Assembly: GCA_029254375.1 (NCBI GenBank)
Contig: JAQWXR010000002.1
Span: 1 to 64,000 of the forward strand
DNA: 64,000 nt
Origin: Schleiferiaceae bacterium
GTDB lineage: Bacteria; Bacteroidota; Bacteroidia; Flavobacteriales; Schleiferiaceae
Direction of reading: 5' to 3'
Shown here: positions 1 to 7,687 of the stretch, in pieces
How positions within the stretch are numbered: the first letter of the stretch is position 1
Layout: each line of letters starts with the position of its first letter
Notes under the pieces: generated by a model
What the model was told of the DNA's origin: nothing
Databases searched by the model: none
Seen by the model: the letters and a program-made list of their open reading frames with translations, nothing else
Program-made: the position numbers and the translations under genes

Positions 1-2
1 AT

Positions 3-89
3 ACCTACTCCTCGAAGGGGGACGTGTATTTAACGTTCGGGCCCATGAAGGGGCTCAAGTTCGTTGGAAGTTGGAGGGTTGAAGGGTGA
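3..89 (+). CDS. Possible C-terminal end of an upstream gene (partial)
   Basis: The left edge is open in this frame for 28 codons, up to a TGA at 87-89. The peptide contains KGDVYLTFGPMKGLKF, which has the alternating pattern of a last beta-strand in an outer-membrane barrel, but it is too short to assign to a family. The stop lies inside the 16-bp tandem repeat that follows, so the last residues may be repeat-derived. A second frame is also open, to 80-82, so the reading frame is not certain. Confidence 0.3.
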   Translation, partial: TYSSKGDVYLTFGPMKGLKFVGSWRVEG

Positions 90-118
90 AAGGGTTGAAG
101 GGTGAAAGGGTTGAAGGG
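76..118. repeat. 16-bp tandem repeat, about 2.7 copies
   Basis: The unit GGGTTGAAGGGTGAAA occurs at 76-91 and 92-107, followed by an 11-base partial copy at 108-118. It lies between the end of a possible partial gene and the 3' end of the minus-strand transporter gene. The rest of 119-210 shows no gene or clear hairpin. Confidence 0.85.
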
Positions 119-210
119 GGAATAAACGCTTATGATCTTTTCCTCTTTAGTTTGCTTTTCGACCTTTAACGCGCGCCGGACTTTGCGGGCATTTACTTAC
201 GTTTATCCGA

Positions 211-897
211 TCAATGTTCAGCCAATTCGGGCTTTCCGAAGTAGCCCCTGAACAACCAAGTACCGGCGTACATGAAGGGGGTATCCAGGGCGGCGCAGAG
301 AACTTTGAATAGCCAACCATCCAAAACCATGGACCCAATAGTGCCTAGAGATTCGCGGTCAATAAAAATGATACCCACAACTAAGACCGTATCAACAAAT
401 TGAGAAAGCATGGTGCTAAAATTATTCCGAATCCATAGGTGCTTGCCCTTGGTTAAGTTTTTCCAAAAGTGATAAAGGCGCACATCGACCAATTGAGCCA
501 CGATGTATGCCGCCATGGAGGCGAGGATCACGCGCTGAGAGTTTCCAAAGACCATGGCATAGGCTGATTCACTGACCGGGGAGGAGTCAATGGCTTCAAA
601 CTGGGCTCCAAGCCAAAGCACTCCGAGGACAAACAATAAAACCACAAAGCCACTTAGGACCACTTGATTGGTTCGCCTCCGCCCGTAGAATTCACTGAGC
701 AAATCCGTTACCAAAAAGGTCAGTGGATAAGGTAAGACTCCGGCCGAAATGACAAAAGTGTGAAAGCCCAAATCAATCGAAATGAACTTATTGGCGATGA
801 GGTTGCACACGACCAAGGCGGCTATGAATAGAGCCGATAGGATCATATACAGGGCCAAGGCATGGCGTTGCTTGGAGAGGGAGAGGCTTGAATCCAT
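211..897 (-). CDS. yhhQ: Queuosine precursor transporter, YhhQ family
   Basis: This 228-residue protein is almost entirely hydrophobic, with about six membrane segments, and fits the YhhQ/DUF165 (vitamin uptake-like) family of inner-membrane importers for queuosine precursors such as preQ0 or preQ1. Family-typical stretches are VVCNLIANKFISIDLG near residues 30-45, LPYPLTFLVTDLLSEFYG near 55-72 and IRNNFSTMLSQFVDTVLV near 155-173. Its start codon lies 9 bases after the sppA stop, so the two genes probably share a transcript. queA at 39.9 kb acts later in queuosine synthesis but is not linked. Family assignment is firm; the exact substrate is inferred from the family. Confidence 0.88.
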   Translation of the reverse strand: MDSSLSLSKQRHALALYMILSALFIAALVVCNLIANKFISIDLGFHTFVISAGVLPYPLTFLVTDLLSEFYGRRRTNQVVLSGFVVLLFVLGVLWLGAQFEAIDSSPVSESAYAMVFGNSQRVILASMAAYIVAQLVDVRLYHFWKNLTKGKHLWIRNNFSTMLSQFVDTVLVVGIIFIDRESLGTIGSMVLDGWLFKVLCAALDTPFMYAGTWLFRGYFGKPELAEH

Positions 898-906
898 GAA
901 TACTAC

Positions 907-2607
907 TTACAAGTTCAAATCGATGGCGCGCATTTGAATCCCTTGGCGTTGCTCCAAATGCGCCCATTCCGCCTGAAGAGCATTAAGCCATTCTTGCGCT
1001 GGCCCTCCGATCCAGGCGGACCATGATTGGTTGATATTGCTTGACAATGAATTGATAAATTCTTCAATCGGATCCATGTCTTCTGGGTAAAAAACAATTC
1101 GGGCATCGTTCGTGTAACCGGCGAGTTCGCGCGCCCGTCCAAGTGCCGCGAGGAATCCACCTTCGCGGTCGACGAGTCCAAGACTTAAGGCATCTCGGCC
1201 GCTGTACACATGTCCTTGGGCAAGGGAATCAACCCTTTGCCTTTCCATTTTACGGCCTTGGGCTACGACGTTTTTAAACCGATCGTAGGTGTGATCGACA
1301 TTCTTCTGCATGATGGCCATAAAGGCTTCACTTGGCGCTTGGTCTAATTGCAATGCCGTGCTAAACGGATGACTACCTACCGGTTGCGAGCGGATGCCCA
1401 AATGTTCATGCATGAGTTGTTCGCCGCTAAATAGCAAGCCAAAAACACCAATAGAACCGGTAATGGTTGCGGGACTTGCATAAATTTCTTGGGCTGGAGC
1501 GGCGATGTAGTAGCCACCGGAGGCGGCAACATCCCCCATGGAAACGATGATGGGCTTATCCGTCACGTCGCTAAGAGCTCCCCATATCATGTCGGAGGCG
1601 AGGGCGGACCCTCCAGGGGAGTTGATGCGTAGGAGGATGGCTCCCACTCTTTTTTGCTTGGAAATTTTTTTTATGGCTTTGCGCAGACTTCCATCCGTGA
1701 TAACTCCATCGCTGCCATTGCCATCTTGAACATCGCCTTCAGCAATGAGCACCGCAATACTCTGTCGGGCAGATGGCTCTTCCAAGGCCCGGTAATAGTC
1801 GGCGACCGAAATAGATTCGGCCTCTTCATCTAGGTTCAAGGTGTAGGAGATTTGATCCACCAAGCCAAAGTGCTTGGCTTCTTCAGCATCAAAGAGGGGG
1901 CTCACCATGAGGCGAGTCTCCAACGCATCCCCATCGAGACCATCGGCCACCCAATCATTGTGAATCTGGGACCAGATGGATTGAAGACGTTCCTGAATTT
2001 GCAGTCGGTTGGCTTCGGACATGATTTCGGCGATAAAAGGTTCGCCAGCACTTTTATAAATATTGTCGGACCCCCGAATTAAGTGAGCTTGAATACCTGC
2101 TTTATCTAAAGCCCCTTTGAGATAAAGGGGGGAAGCACTAAGTCCGGAAATTTCCACCATGCCTTCGGGGACGATTTGGACATGACTTGCAGCCCGCGCA
2201 AGGTATATGGCTTTCTGGCTGTAAATTTTGGCTTGGACACTCACAGGCTTTCCAGCGGCTTCTAGGGCTTGGATGGCCGTGCGAAGTTCTTGAATGCTTG
2301 CATAGCCCATTTCAAAGAGACCGATATGAATATGGAGGGCTTCAATGCGATCATCTTTCCGAGCAGCATCCATGGCCAAAAGGGTTTGGGTCAGCGATAA
2401 AGGCTCGGGCTGGTCCAAAAGTTCAGATAGCAATGCCAAAGAATTGGTGGGGCGATCCTGAATAACCCCGTTGAGATCGAGGACTAAGGTACTTTTAGGG
2501 GCAATTTCTATTTTGCCTGAGGGAATACTGGCTAAGCCAATGACGAGGAGAACTAAGAATAATAGTCCAGATATAACTCCAAAAAAGCTAGAGAAGAATA
2601 TTTTCAT
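907..2607 (-). CDS. sppA: Signal peptide peptidase SppA, long (67K) type
   Basis: Membrane-anchored serine protease that degrades cleaved signal peptides. From the start chosen here it has 566 residues, with one N-terminal membrane anchor (about 5-26) and two tandem S49 domains. The N-terminal domain carries the likely catalytic lysine in IYKSAGEPF (about residue 185). The C-terminal domain carries the serine in DVAASGGYY (about 363), the Lys/Ser arrangement known for E. coli SppA. An upstream ATG at 2709 would add 34 residues with no membrane or domain character and would overlap divergent folK by 85 bases, so the ATG at 2605-2607, just before the hydrophobic segment, is preferred. It is followed closely by yhhQ. 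Confidence 0.92.
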   Translation of the reverse strand: MKIFFSSFFGVISGLLFLVLLVIGLASIPSGKIEIAPKSTLVLDLNGVIQDRPTNSLALLSELLDQPEPLSLTQTLLAMDAARKDDRIEALHIHIGLFEMGYASIQELRTAIQALEAAGKPVSVQAKIYSQKAIYLARAASHVQIVPEGMVEISGLSASPLYLKGALDKAGIQAHLIRGSDNIYKSAGEPFIAEIMSEANRLQIQERLQSIWSQIHNDWVADGLDGDALETRLMVSPLFDAEEAKHFGLVDQISYTLNLDEEAESISVADYYRALEEPSARQSIAVLIAEGDVQDGNGSDGVITDGSLRKAIKKISKQKRVGAILLRINSPGGSALASDMIWGALSDVTDKPIIVSMGDVAASGGYYIAAPAQEIYASPATITGSIGVFGLLFSGEQLMHEHLGIRSQPVGSHPFSTALQLDQAPSEAFMAIMQKNVDHTYDRFKNVVAQGRKMERQRVDSLAQGHVYSGRDALSLGLVDREGGFLAALGRARELAGYTNDARIVFYPEDMDPIEEFINSLSSNINQSWSAWIGGPAQEWLNALQAEWAHLEQRQGIQMRAIDLNL

Positions 2608-2624
2608 CGGAGATTTGCCTTTAA

Positions 2625-3161
2625 GTGAAAAATCAAGAAACCAAGGTAAGAACTTCAGCCCACGAAAACCGGGCCATCCTCTTGTTGGGGAGTAATTCGG
2701 AGGATGCATCTGAGGCTCTTGCAGAGGCTACGACGCGGTTGGCCAAGCGAATGGGGCTAATTCTAAGGGGGTCGATTTGGAAAACGGCCGCTTGGGGCTT
2801 TGAAGGGCCCGACTTTTTGAATCAAGCGATTGAGGTTTCGTGGACGGCAGCATTGGATGAACTGATGGATCACTGTCTTGAGGTGGAAAAAGCGATGGGA
2901 AGGCTTCGCAATCCGCTGGCTGAAGGCTATGAAAATCGTCGCATGGATGTCGATATTATCTTGTGGTCAGGCGGTGAGTACCAATCTGATTCTGTGATAG
3001 TTCCGCATCCAAGGATGGAAGCTCGACGCTTTGTGCTTCAACCTTTGGCCGAATATTGGGGTGATTGGAAACATCCAGTCTTAAATATGAGCGTTGCGCA
3101 GCTCTTGGGCAGCTGCAGCGATGAAAATTTGATACATTTGCATCAAACAATTGAAAATTGA
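2625..3161 (+). CDS. folK: 2-amino-4-hydroxy-6-hydroxymethyldihydropteridine pyrophosphokinase (HPPK)
   Basis: Transfers pyrophosphate from ATP to 6-hydroxymethyl-dihydropterin in folate synthesis. The 178-residue protein shows the HPPK signatures AILLLGSN at 17-24, GPDFLNQAIEV near 60 and ENRRMDVDIILW near 105-116, followed by the HPRMEARRFVLQPL segment. The start is GTG at 2625: no other ATG, GTG or TTG lies between it and the first conserved strand. This leaves only 17 bases between it and the divergent sppA start. Its stop lies a few bases before the OmpA-like lipoprotein gene, suggesting a shared transcript. Confidence 0.93.
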   Translation: MKNQETKVRTSAHENRAILLLGSNSEDASEALAEATTRLAKRMGLILRGSIWKTAAWGFEGPDFLNQAIEVSWTAALDELMDHCLEVEKAMGRLRNPLAEGYENRRMDVDIILWSGGEYQSDSVIVPHPRMEARRFVLQPLAEYWGDWKHPVLNMSVAQLLGSCSDENLIHLHQTIEN

Positions 3162-3166
3162 CACAC

Positions 3167-3901
3167 ATGAAATATGCAGTTTTGGGAGTTGCTGCCTTGG
3201 CGCTAGCTTCCTGCGGACAAATCAAAGAACTCGAAGAGCAAGTAGGCACCCTAAAAGGTGACTTGGCAAAAGTTCAGGCAGATGCAGACGGAGACGGCGT
3301 CTCGGATGTGTTTGACTTGGAAGCAAATACTCCCAAAGGTGCCCTAGTGGACGGCTCAGGCCGTGCCTTGGACTTGGACGGAGACGGAATCCGCCACGAG
3401 TTGGATACCGATCCTTTCACTCAACGTGGAGCGCGCGTAGATGCCTCTGGCCGAGAATTGGATAGCGACGGTGACGGCGTTCTTGATTCAAAGGACATGG
3501 AGCCCAACACCCCAGCAGGCGCTTTGGTAAACTTCCAGGGAAAGAAAATTGAAGGAACTGTAACCACGCAAGTGGCTGAGGCCTTTATACCAGAAGTTCA
3601 CTTTACTACAAACTCTGCGACGGTCAGCACCGAGGACGAGGCAAAATTGGCTGTCGTAGCCAAAATGATGAAGACCAATCCAAGCTTGCGTTTACGCGTA
3701 GTCGGCCATGCGGATGCCACTGGATCTGAGCGAGTCAACTTGAAAGTTGGTGAGCGTCGTGCAAAAGCCGTTGTTCGCGTTTTGACCACCACCTTTGGTA
3801 TCTCTGAGGCCCGCTTCGAGGTGCTTTCTAAAGGAGAGGCTGAGCTTTTGAGCAAGAAAAATGTGCACAATCGCCGCGTAGAATTCCAATTTATTCAATA
3901 A
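3167..3901 (+). CDS. OmpA-family lipoprotein with calcium-type Asp repeats
   Basis: A 244-residue envelope protein. It has a lipoprotein signal ending LALASC (Cys about residue 16), a short coiled-coil-like stretch (IKELEEQVGTLKGDLAKV), then three acidic repeats of the thrombospondin type-3 kind (DADGDGVSD, DLDGDGIRH, DSDGDGVLD) at about 40-110. The C-terminus is an OmpA/MotB-like domain (about 125-244) with the peptidoglycan-binding stretch GHADATGSERVNLKVGERRA. It probably tethers the outer membrane to the cell wall. ATG 3167 is preferred over a TTG at 3158, which overlaps the end of folK. A strong terminator follows directly. Confidence 0.9.
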   Translation: MKYAVLGVAALALASCGQIKELEEQVGTLKGDLAKVQADADGDGVSDVFDLEANTPKGALVDGSGRALDLDGDGIRHELDTDPFTQRGARVDASGRELDSDGDGVLDSKDMEPNTPAGALVNFQGKKIEGTVTTQVAEAFIPEVHFTTNSATVSTEDEAKLAVVAKMMKTNPSLRLRVVGHADATGSERVNLKVGERRAKAVVRVLTTTFGISEARFEVLSKGEAELLSKKNVHNRRVEFQFIQ

Positions 3902-3925
3902 TTGCTTACCTGGCGATAGTAGTAT

Positions 3926-3955
3926 AGAGGGGCCCATTAGGGTCCCTCTTTTTTT
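3926..3955 (+). terminator. Rho-independent terminator after the folK/OmpA genes
   Basis: The arms AGAGGGGCCC (3926-3935) and GGGTCCCTCT (3940-3949) form a 10-bp stem with one G-T wobble and a 4-base ATTA loop, followed by a T run ending at 3955. Confidence 0.9.
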
Positions 3956-3982
3956 CTCCCCAACCCTCCCCTCCTCCTCCTC

Positions 3983-4195
3983 ATGGAAAAAGCTCCCAAA
4001 CGCTGGAAAATGATCTTCATTTCCTGGCTATTTGTTTATCCCGTCGTCAATGTCATGTTTGCATTGATTTTTCCCCTATTGTCTGACCTACCTCAACTCG
4101 TAAAGACCTTGGTCTTTACGGTCATTCTGGTTCCCTTGATGGGCATTGCCATTCCAGTCTTGCACAGGCGATTTTGGGAGTGGATTACGAAATAA
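3983..4195 (+). CDS. Small two-helix membrane protein, like the membrane tail of ABM-superfamily proteins
   Basis: A 70-residue protein with two predicted membrane segments (about 10-31 and 40-60). The pattern PKRWKM...W...YP...LPQLVKTLVFTVILVPLMG resembles the C-terminal membrane half of longer proteins that carry an N-terminal antibiotic-biosynthesis-monooxygenase (ABM) fold. Here only the membrane part is present. The function is unknown. It stands alone between the terminator at 3926-3955 and the convergent methyltransferase gene. Confidence 0.7.
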   Translation: MEKAPKRWKMIFISWLFVYPVVNVMFALIFPLLSDLPQLVKTLVFTVILVPLMGIAIPVLHRRFWEWITK

Positions 4196-4202
4196 GAAGG
4201 AG

Positions 4203-4742
4203 TTATTTCCCTGTCGGGAAGCGGTAGCGTCGAGTAGCCTCCCACAGGACGGCTCCGCCGCAAACGCTGACATTTAGACTATGCTTCATGCCGAATTGAG
4301 GGATTTCGATTGCTCCGTCACAGGCGTCGACGGTGGCTTGTTCGACCCCATTCACCTCATTCCCAAAAACGAGAGCGAGACCTGATGGGGGGGATGGAAG
4401 TGCTTCGAGTCCGAGGGCATCGTGAACCTGTTCAATGGCGAGTACTAAAAAGCCTTGGTCCTTCGCATGGGCAATCGCTTGGTTGGCATGGTCAAAGCCA
4501 AGCCAAGGCACACTTTCGGTGGACCCCAAAGCCACTTTATCTAGTTGATTATGAGGGGGACGCGCGCTATATCCACAGATGGAAATCCCTGCACAGCCAA
4601 AGGCATCCGCAGTTCGAAAAAAACTCCCTACGTTGTGCGCACTTCGGAGATTTTCTAGAATAATCCAGATAGGAGTTTTGTTCGAAGAAGTATATTCTTC
4701 GGTGGACATCCGTCCGAGTTCCGATGTAAGACGTTTTTGCAT
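4203..4742 (-). CDS. SPOUT (SpoU/TrmH-family) RNA methyltransferase
   Basis: Predicted S-adenosylmethionine-dependent 2'-O-ribose methyltransferase acting on tRNA or rRNA, 179 residues. It carries the three SPOUT motifs: NLRSAHNVGSFFRTADAFG (near 31-49), LALVFGNEVNGV (near 125) and MKHSLNVSVCGGAVLWE (near 150-166), which form the trefoil knot and SAM site. It lacks an N-terminal substrate-binding domain, so the target RNA cannot be named. The ATG at 4740-4742 is chosen because a TACCTTTG promoter element at 4754-4761 lies inside the longer alternative reading. That placement leaves 41 bases to divergent mutS. Confidence 0.88.
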   Translation of the reverse strand: MQKRLTSELGRMSTEEYTSSNKTPIWIILENLRSAHNVGSFFRTADAFGCAGISICGYSARPPHNQLDKVALGSTESVPWLGFDHANQAIAHAKDQGFLVLAIEQVHDALGLEALPSPPSGLALVFGNEVNGVEQATVDACDGAIEIPQFGMKHSLNVSVCGGAVLWEATRRYRFPTGK

Positions 4743-4753
4743 AGTTATCTTCG

Positions 4754-4761
4754 CAAAGGTA
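4754..4761 (-). promoter_or_regulatory. Promoter -7 element of the SPOUT methyltransferase gene
   Basis: The minus strand reads TACCTTTG, an exact match to the Bacteroidota TAnnTTTG element, 11 bases before the ATG at 4742. No clear -33 TTTG is seen. Confidence 0.5.
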
Positions 4762-4783
4762 ACCCTCATTTTCCTGCCCATTT

Positions 4784-7384
4784 ATGGCTTCGACGTCTAA
4801 AGAAACACCACTCATGCGCCAATACAACGCCCTCAAGGCGGAGTATCCGGAGGCATTGCTTTTGTTTCGGGTGGGCGATTTCTATGAAACCTTCGGGGAG
4901 GATGCCATCAAAGCGTCAAAAGCCCTTGAAATCACTCTGACAAAAAGGAGTAACGGAGCTGCAGCCGATATGGAATTGGCGGGATTCCCTCACCATTCAA
5001 TGGATACATACATGCCCCGACTTGTAAAGGCGGGGTACAAGGTGGCTGTTTGCGAACAGCTCGAAGATCCCAAGTCAGTCAAGGGCATTGTCAAGCGGGG
5101 TGTTACGGAAGTAGTCACTCCGGGTATTGCGCATCAAGAGAGTCTATTGCCGTCAAAAGCAAATAATTACTTAGCCTGCTTTCACGAGGGAGAGGGCGCC
5201 ATTGGTCTGGCCTTTCTCGATGTGTCTACGGGGGATTTTTTTGTTTCCCAGAGCACGCAGGTAGAGGCCCTCAAGTGGGTGCAGACATTTAACCCGTCCG
5301 AGATGGTCTATAACCGCCGAAACCGCGGAGAGCACGCCCAAGCCCTCCTTGGCCAACGTAGCCCTTCCAGTTTAGAAGATTGGGTCTTTCAAACAGAATA
5401 CAGTGAGGAAGCAGTCCAAAAGCAATTTGGTAGTTCGAGCATCAAGGGCTTTGGTCTAGAAGATGCCCCCTTGGCGGTCATAGCCGCAGGGGCCCTGTTA
5501 CACTACCTCCAACAATCGAAGTATACTGCTACCCAGCACATCCAGACCTTGCAACGTCTGCGCCCAGCGACGCATTTGTGGATGGATAAATTCACCCTGC
5601 GCAATTTGGAGCTCTTTAACACGGCACATGGAGGGGGTACGAGTCTTTTGGATGTATTGGACCAAACCGCAAGCCCGATGGGAGGGCGTTGGTTGCGCCG
5701 ATGGCTTGCGCTACCCCTCGTGGAGGAGGATGCCATCATGGAGCGTCAAGCTGCCGTGGCCTCCGGTTTAGCTGAGGAAGCACAACGAATCGCATTGCGC
5801 CAACTTTTGGGCCAAATGGGAGATATGGAGCGCATGGCAACACGTCTTTCTACGGGTCGAATTGGACCTCGCGAACTTCAACGTCTCGCGCAGTCTCTGT
5901 TTTCTGTGGAGGCCTTAGGCGCAGAGCTCAATGGCGAGTCCGCCTGGATGCCCTACCTCGAAAAACTTGATCCGATGGGTGCATGGCGGGATAAAATCTT
6001 GCGGGCCTTAGCAGATGAGCCCCCTGCCGTAGCAAGTAAAGGCGGCCTATTTCGGCCTGGATTCCATGCTGAACTAGATAAATATAAAAACTTAAAGCGT
6101 GACGCCAAGCAAGTATTGGATAACATCTTGGCGCGCGAAACGGAAGAAACGGGCATACAAGGCTTAAAAGTGGCCTTTAATTCGGTCTTTGGCTACTATT
6201 TGGAGGTCCGCAATAGTCAAAAGGACCGGGTGCCCGAAACATGGATTCGAAAGCAGACCCTGGTCAACGCCGAACGCTATATCACAGAAGAGCTAAAATC
6301 CCTAGAAACAGAAATTTTACAGGCGAATGAAAAGGTGCATGACCTTGAGCAGCAACTTTACTTAAATCTAGTCACAGAGTCCCAAGGGCAAATCACAACC
6401 CTATTGGCGACGGCACGCAGTATGGCAGCGGTTGATGTCTTGCTCACCTTTGCCCATTTGGCTCAAAAGCATCGCTGGTGCCGGCCAATATTTTCAAAGG
6501 ATCTAACCTGGAAAGTGACTGGGGGAAGGCATCCCGTGATCGAACAACGCTTGTCAGAATCAAATCCGTATATCCCAAATGACGTGGACCTAAGTGCCGG
6601 GCATGAGCAAATGTGGATCATAACGGGACCGAATATGAGCGGTAAATCAGCCCTATTGAGGCAGACGGCGCTGCAAGCAATTTTAGCCCAAATAGGGTCC
6701 TATGTGCCCGCCAAATCTGCCCAACTTCCGCTACTGGATCGTCTTTTTGTCCGTGTTGGCGCTAGTGATAATTTGAGTGAAGGGGAATCGACATTTATGG
6801 TAGAAATGGCAGAAACTGCGAGTATTCTCCATGGCCTCACCGAACGAAGCTTGGTACTCCTCGATGAGATAGGACGCGGAACGGCGACCTATGATGGCTT
6901 GAGTATTGCACAATCCATTGCGGAATACCTGCACCAGCATCCTTTTCGTCCCCTCACACTCTTTGCGACGCACTACCACGAACTCAATGCACTTGAGGCG
7001 AGATGGGAGCGCATTGCCAACCGGCACGTATCCATTTTGGAAGAAGAGGGTCAAGTCGTATTCTTGCGAACCCTTGCGCCGGGTGGATCCAATCACTCCT
7101 TCGGTATCCATGTGGCCCGAATGGCAGGCATGCCCAAGCCTGTGGTTCTTCGAGCGCAAGAAGTACTGAATGATTTGGAGCGAATGCACGGCGAGCAACT
7201 TTCCATCTCATCCAATTCGACATCAAATGCTGATACGGCGATGCAGCTGTCCTTTATTCAATGGGAGGATCCAGAGGCAGAAGCGTGGAAAACGGAATTG
7301 ATTGAAGCTGATCCTAATAGTCTCAGCCCCATTGAAGCCTTATTGCTTCTTCAGCGTTGGAAAGAGCGCTTTGGAAAGGGCTAA
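4784..7384 (+). CDS. mutS: DNA mismatch repair protein MutS
   Basis: Full-length MutS (866 residues), the ATPase that recognises mismatches and starts repair. The mismatch-reading Phe-x-Glu lies in GDFYETFGED (F33, E35). The clamp and lever domains fill the middle. The C-terminal ABC ATPase has Walker A GPNMSGKSALL (about 614-624), the signature region NLSEGESTFMVEM, Walker B LVLLDEIGRGT (about 690-700) and FATHYHEL. The protein is intact, with no sign of a frameshift. It is transcribed away from the SPOUT methyltransferase. Confidence 0.98.
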   Translation: MASTSKETPLMRQYNALKAEYPEALLLFRVGDFYETFGEDAIKASKALEITLTKRSNGAAADMELAGFPHHSMDTYMPRLVKAGYKVAVCEQLEDPKSVKGIVKRGVTEVVTPGIAHQESLLPSKANNYLACFHEGEGAIGLAFLDVSTGDFFVSQSTQVEALKWVQTFNPSEMVYNRRNRGEHAQALLGQRSPSSLEDWVFQTEYSEEAVQKQFGSSSIKGFGLEDAPLAVIAAGALLHYLQQSKYTATQHIQTLQRLRPATHLWMDKFTLRNLELFNTAHGGGTSLLDVLDQTASPMGGRWLRRWLALPLVEEDAIMERQAAVASGLAEEAQRIALRQLLGQMGDMERMATRLSTGRIGPRELQRLAQSLFSVEALGAELNGESAWMPYLEKLDPMGAWRDKILRALADEPPAVASKGGLFRPGFHAELDKYKNLKRDAKQVLDNILARETEETGIQGLKVAFNSVFGYYLEVRNSQKDRVPETWIRKQTLVNAERYITEELKSLETEILQANEKVHDLEQQLYLNLVTESQGQITTLLATARSMAAVDVLLTFAHLAQKHRWCRPIFSKDLTWKVTGGRHPVIEQRLSESNPYIPNDVDLSAGHEQMWIITGPNMSGKSALLRQTALQAILAQIGSYVPAKSAQLPLLDRLFVRVGASDNLSEGESTFMVEMAETASILHGLTERSLVLLDEIGRGTATYDGLSIAQSIAEYLHQHPFRPLTLFATHYHELNALEARWERIANRHVSILEEEGQVVFLRTLAPGGSNHSFGIHVARMAGMPKPVVLRAQEVLNDLERMHGEQLSISSNSTSNADTAMQLSFIQWEDPEAEAWKTELIEADPNSLSPIEALLLLQRWKERFGKG

Positions 7385-7403
7385 ATTTTACTTGTAAAAG
7401 TGC

Positions 7404-7433
7404 TTGTTCACAGAACTTTTCTTTCTATTTTTG
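7404..7433 (+). promoter_or_regulatory. Promoter of tRNA-Gly
   Basis: TATTTTTG at 7426-7433 matches the -7 element TAnnTTTG exactly. A TTG at 7404-7406, with 19 bases between, fits the -33 position. The tRNA begins 10 bases downstream of the -7 element. Confidence 0.65.
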
Positions 7434-7443
7434 TCGCCCCACT

Positions 7444-7519
<76 letters not shown>

Positions 7520-7520
7520 G

Positions 7521-7552
7521 AAAAAACCAGCGCGAGTAGCGCTGGTTTTTTT
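7521..7552 (+). terminator. Terminator directly after tRNA-Gly
   Basis: A perfect 13-bp stem, AAAAAACCAGCGC (7521-7533) with GCGCTGGTTTTTT (7539-7551), encloses loop GAGTA. It starts one base after the tRNA CCA end. Nothing else is apparent up to 7635. Confidence 0.9.
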
Positions 7553-7635
7553 ATGCCCGGTACTGCGGAGTTCACGTTGGTAGAATCTGCTGTAGTCCCA
7601 ATCCAATGCCTAGGCTTGTCCGAGAGAATGGAAAT

Positions 7636-7664
7636 AAAAAGAGCCGGCCCTTGCGGACCGGCTC
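7636..7664 (-). terminator. Terminator closing the 19-kb minus-strand secreted-protein operon
   Basis: On the minus strand GAGCCGGTCC pairs with GGGCCGGCTC (one T-G wobble) around a GCAA loop, followed by five T. It lies 23 bases after the stop of the large T9SS protein. Confidence 0.9.
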
Positions 7665-7687
7665 TAGTCATGTTGGGCGTGATACCC

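Noticed and set aside
76-118. Tandem repeat as a CRISPR array
   Set aside because: The units are adjacent without spacers, far too short, and no cas gene is present.
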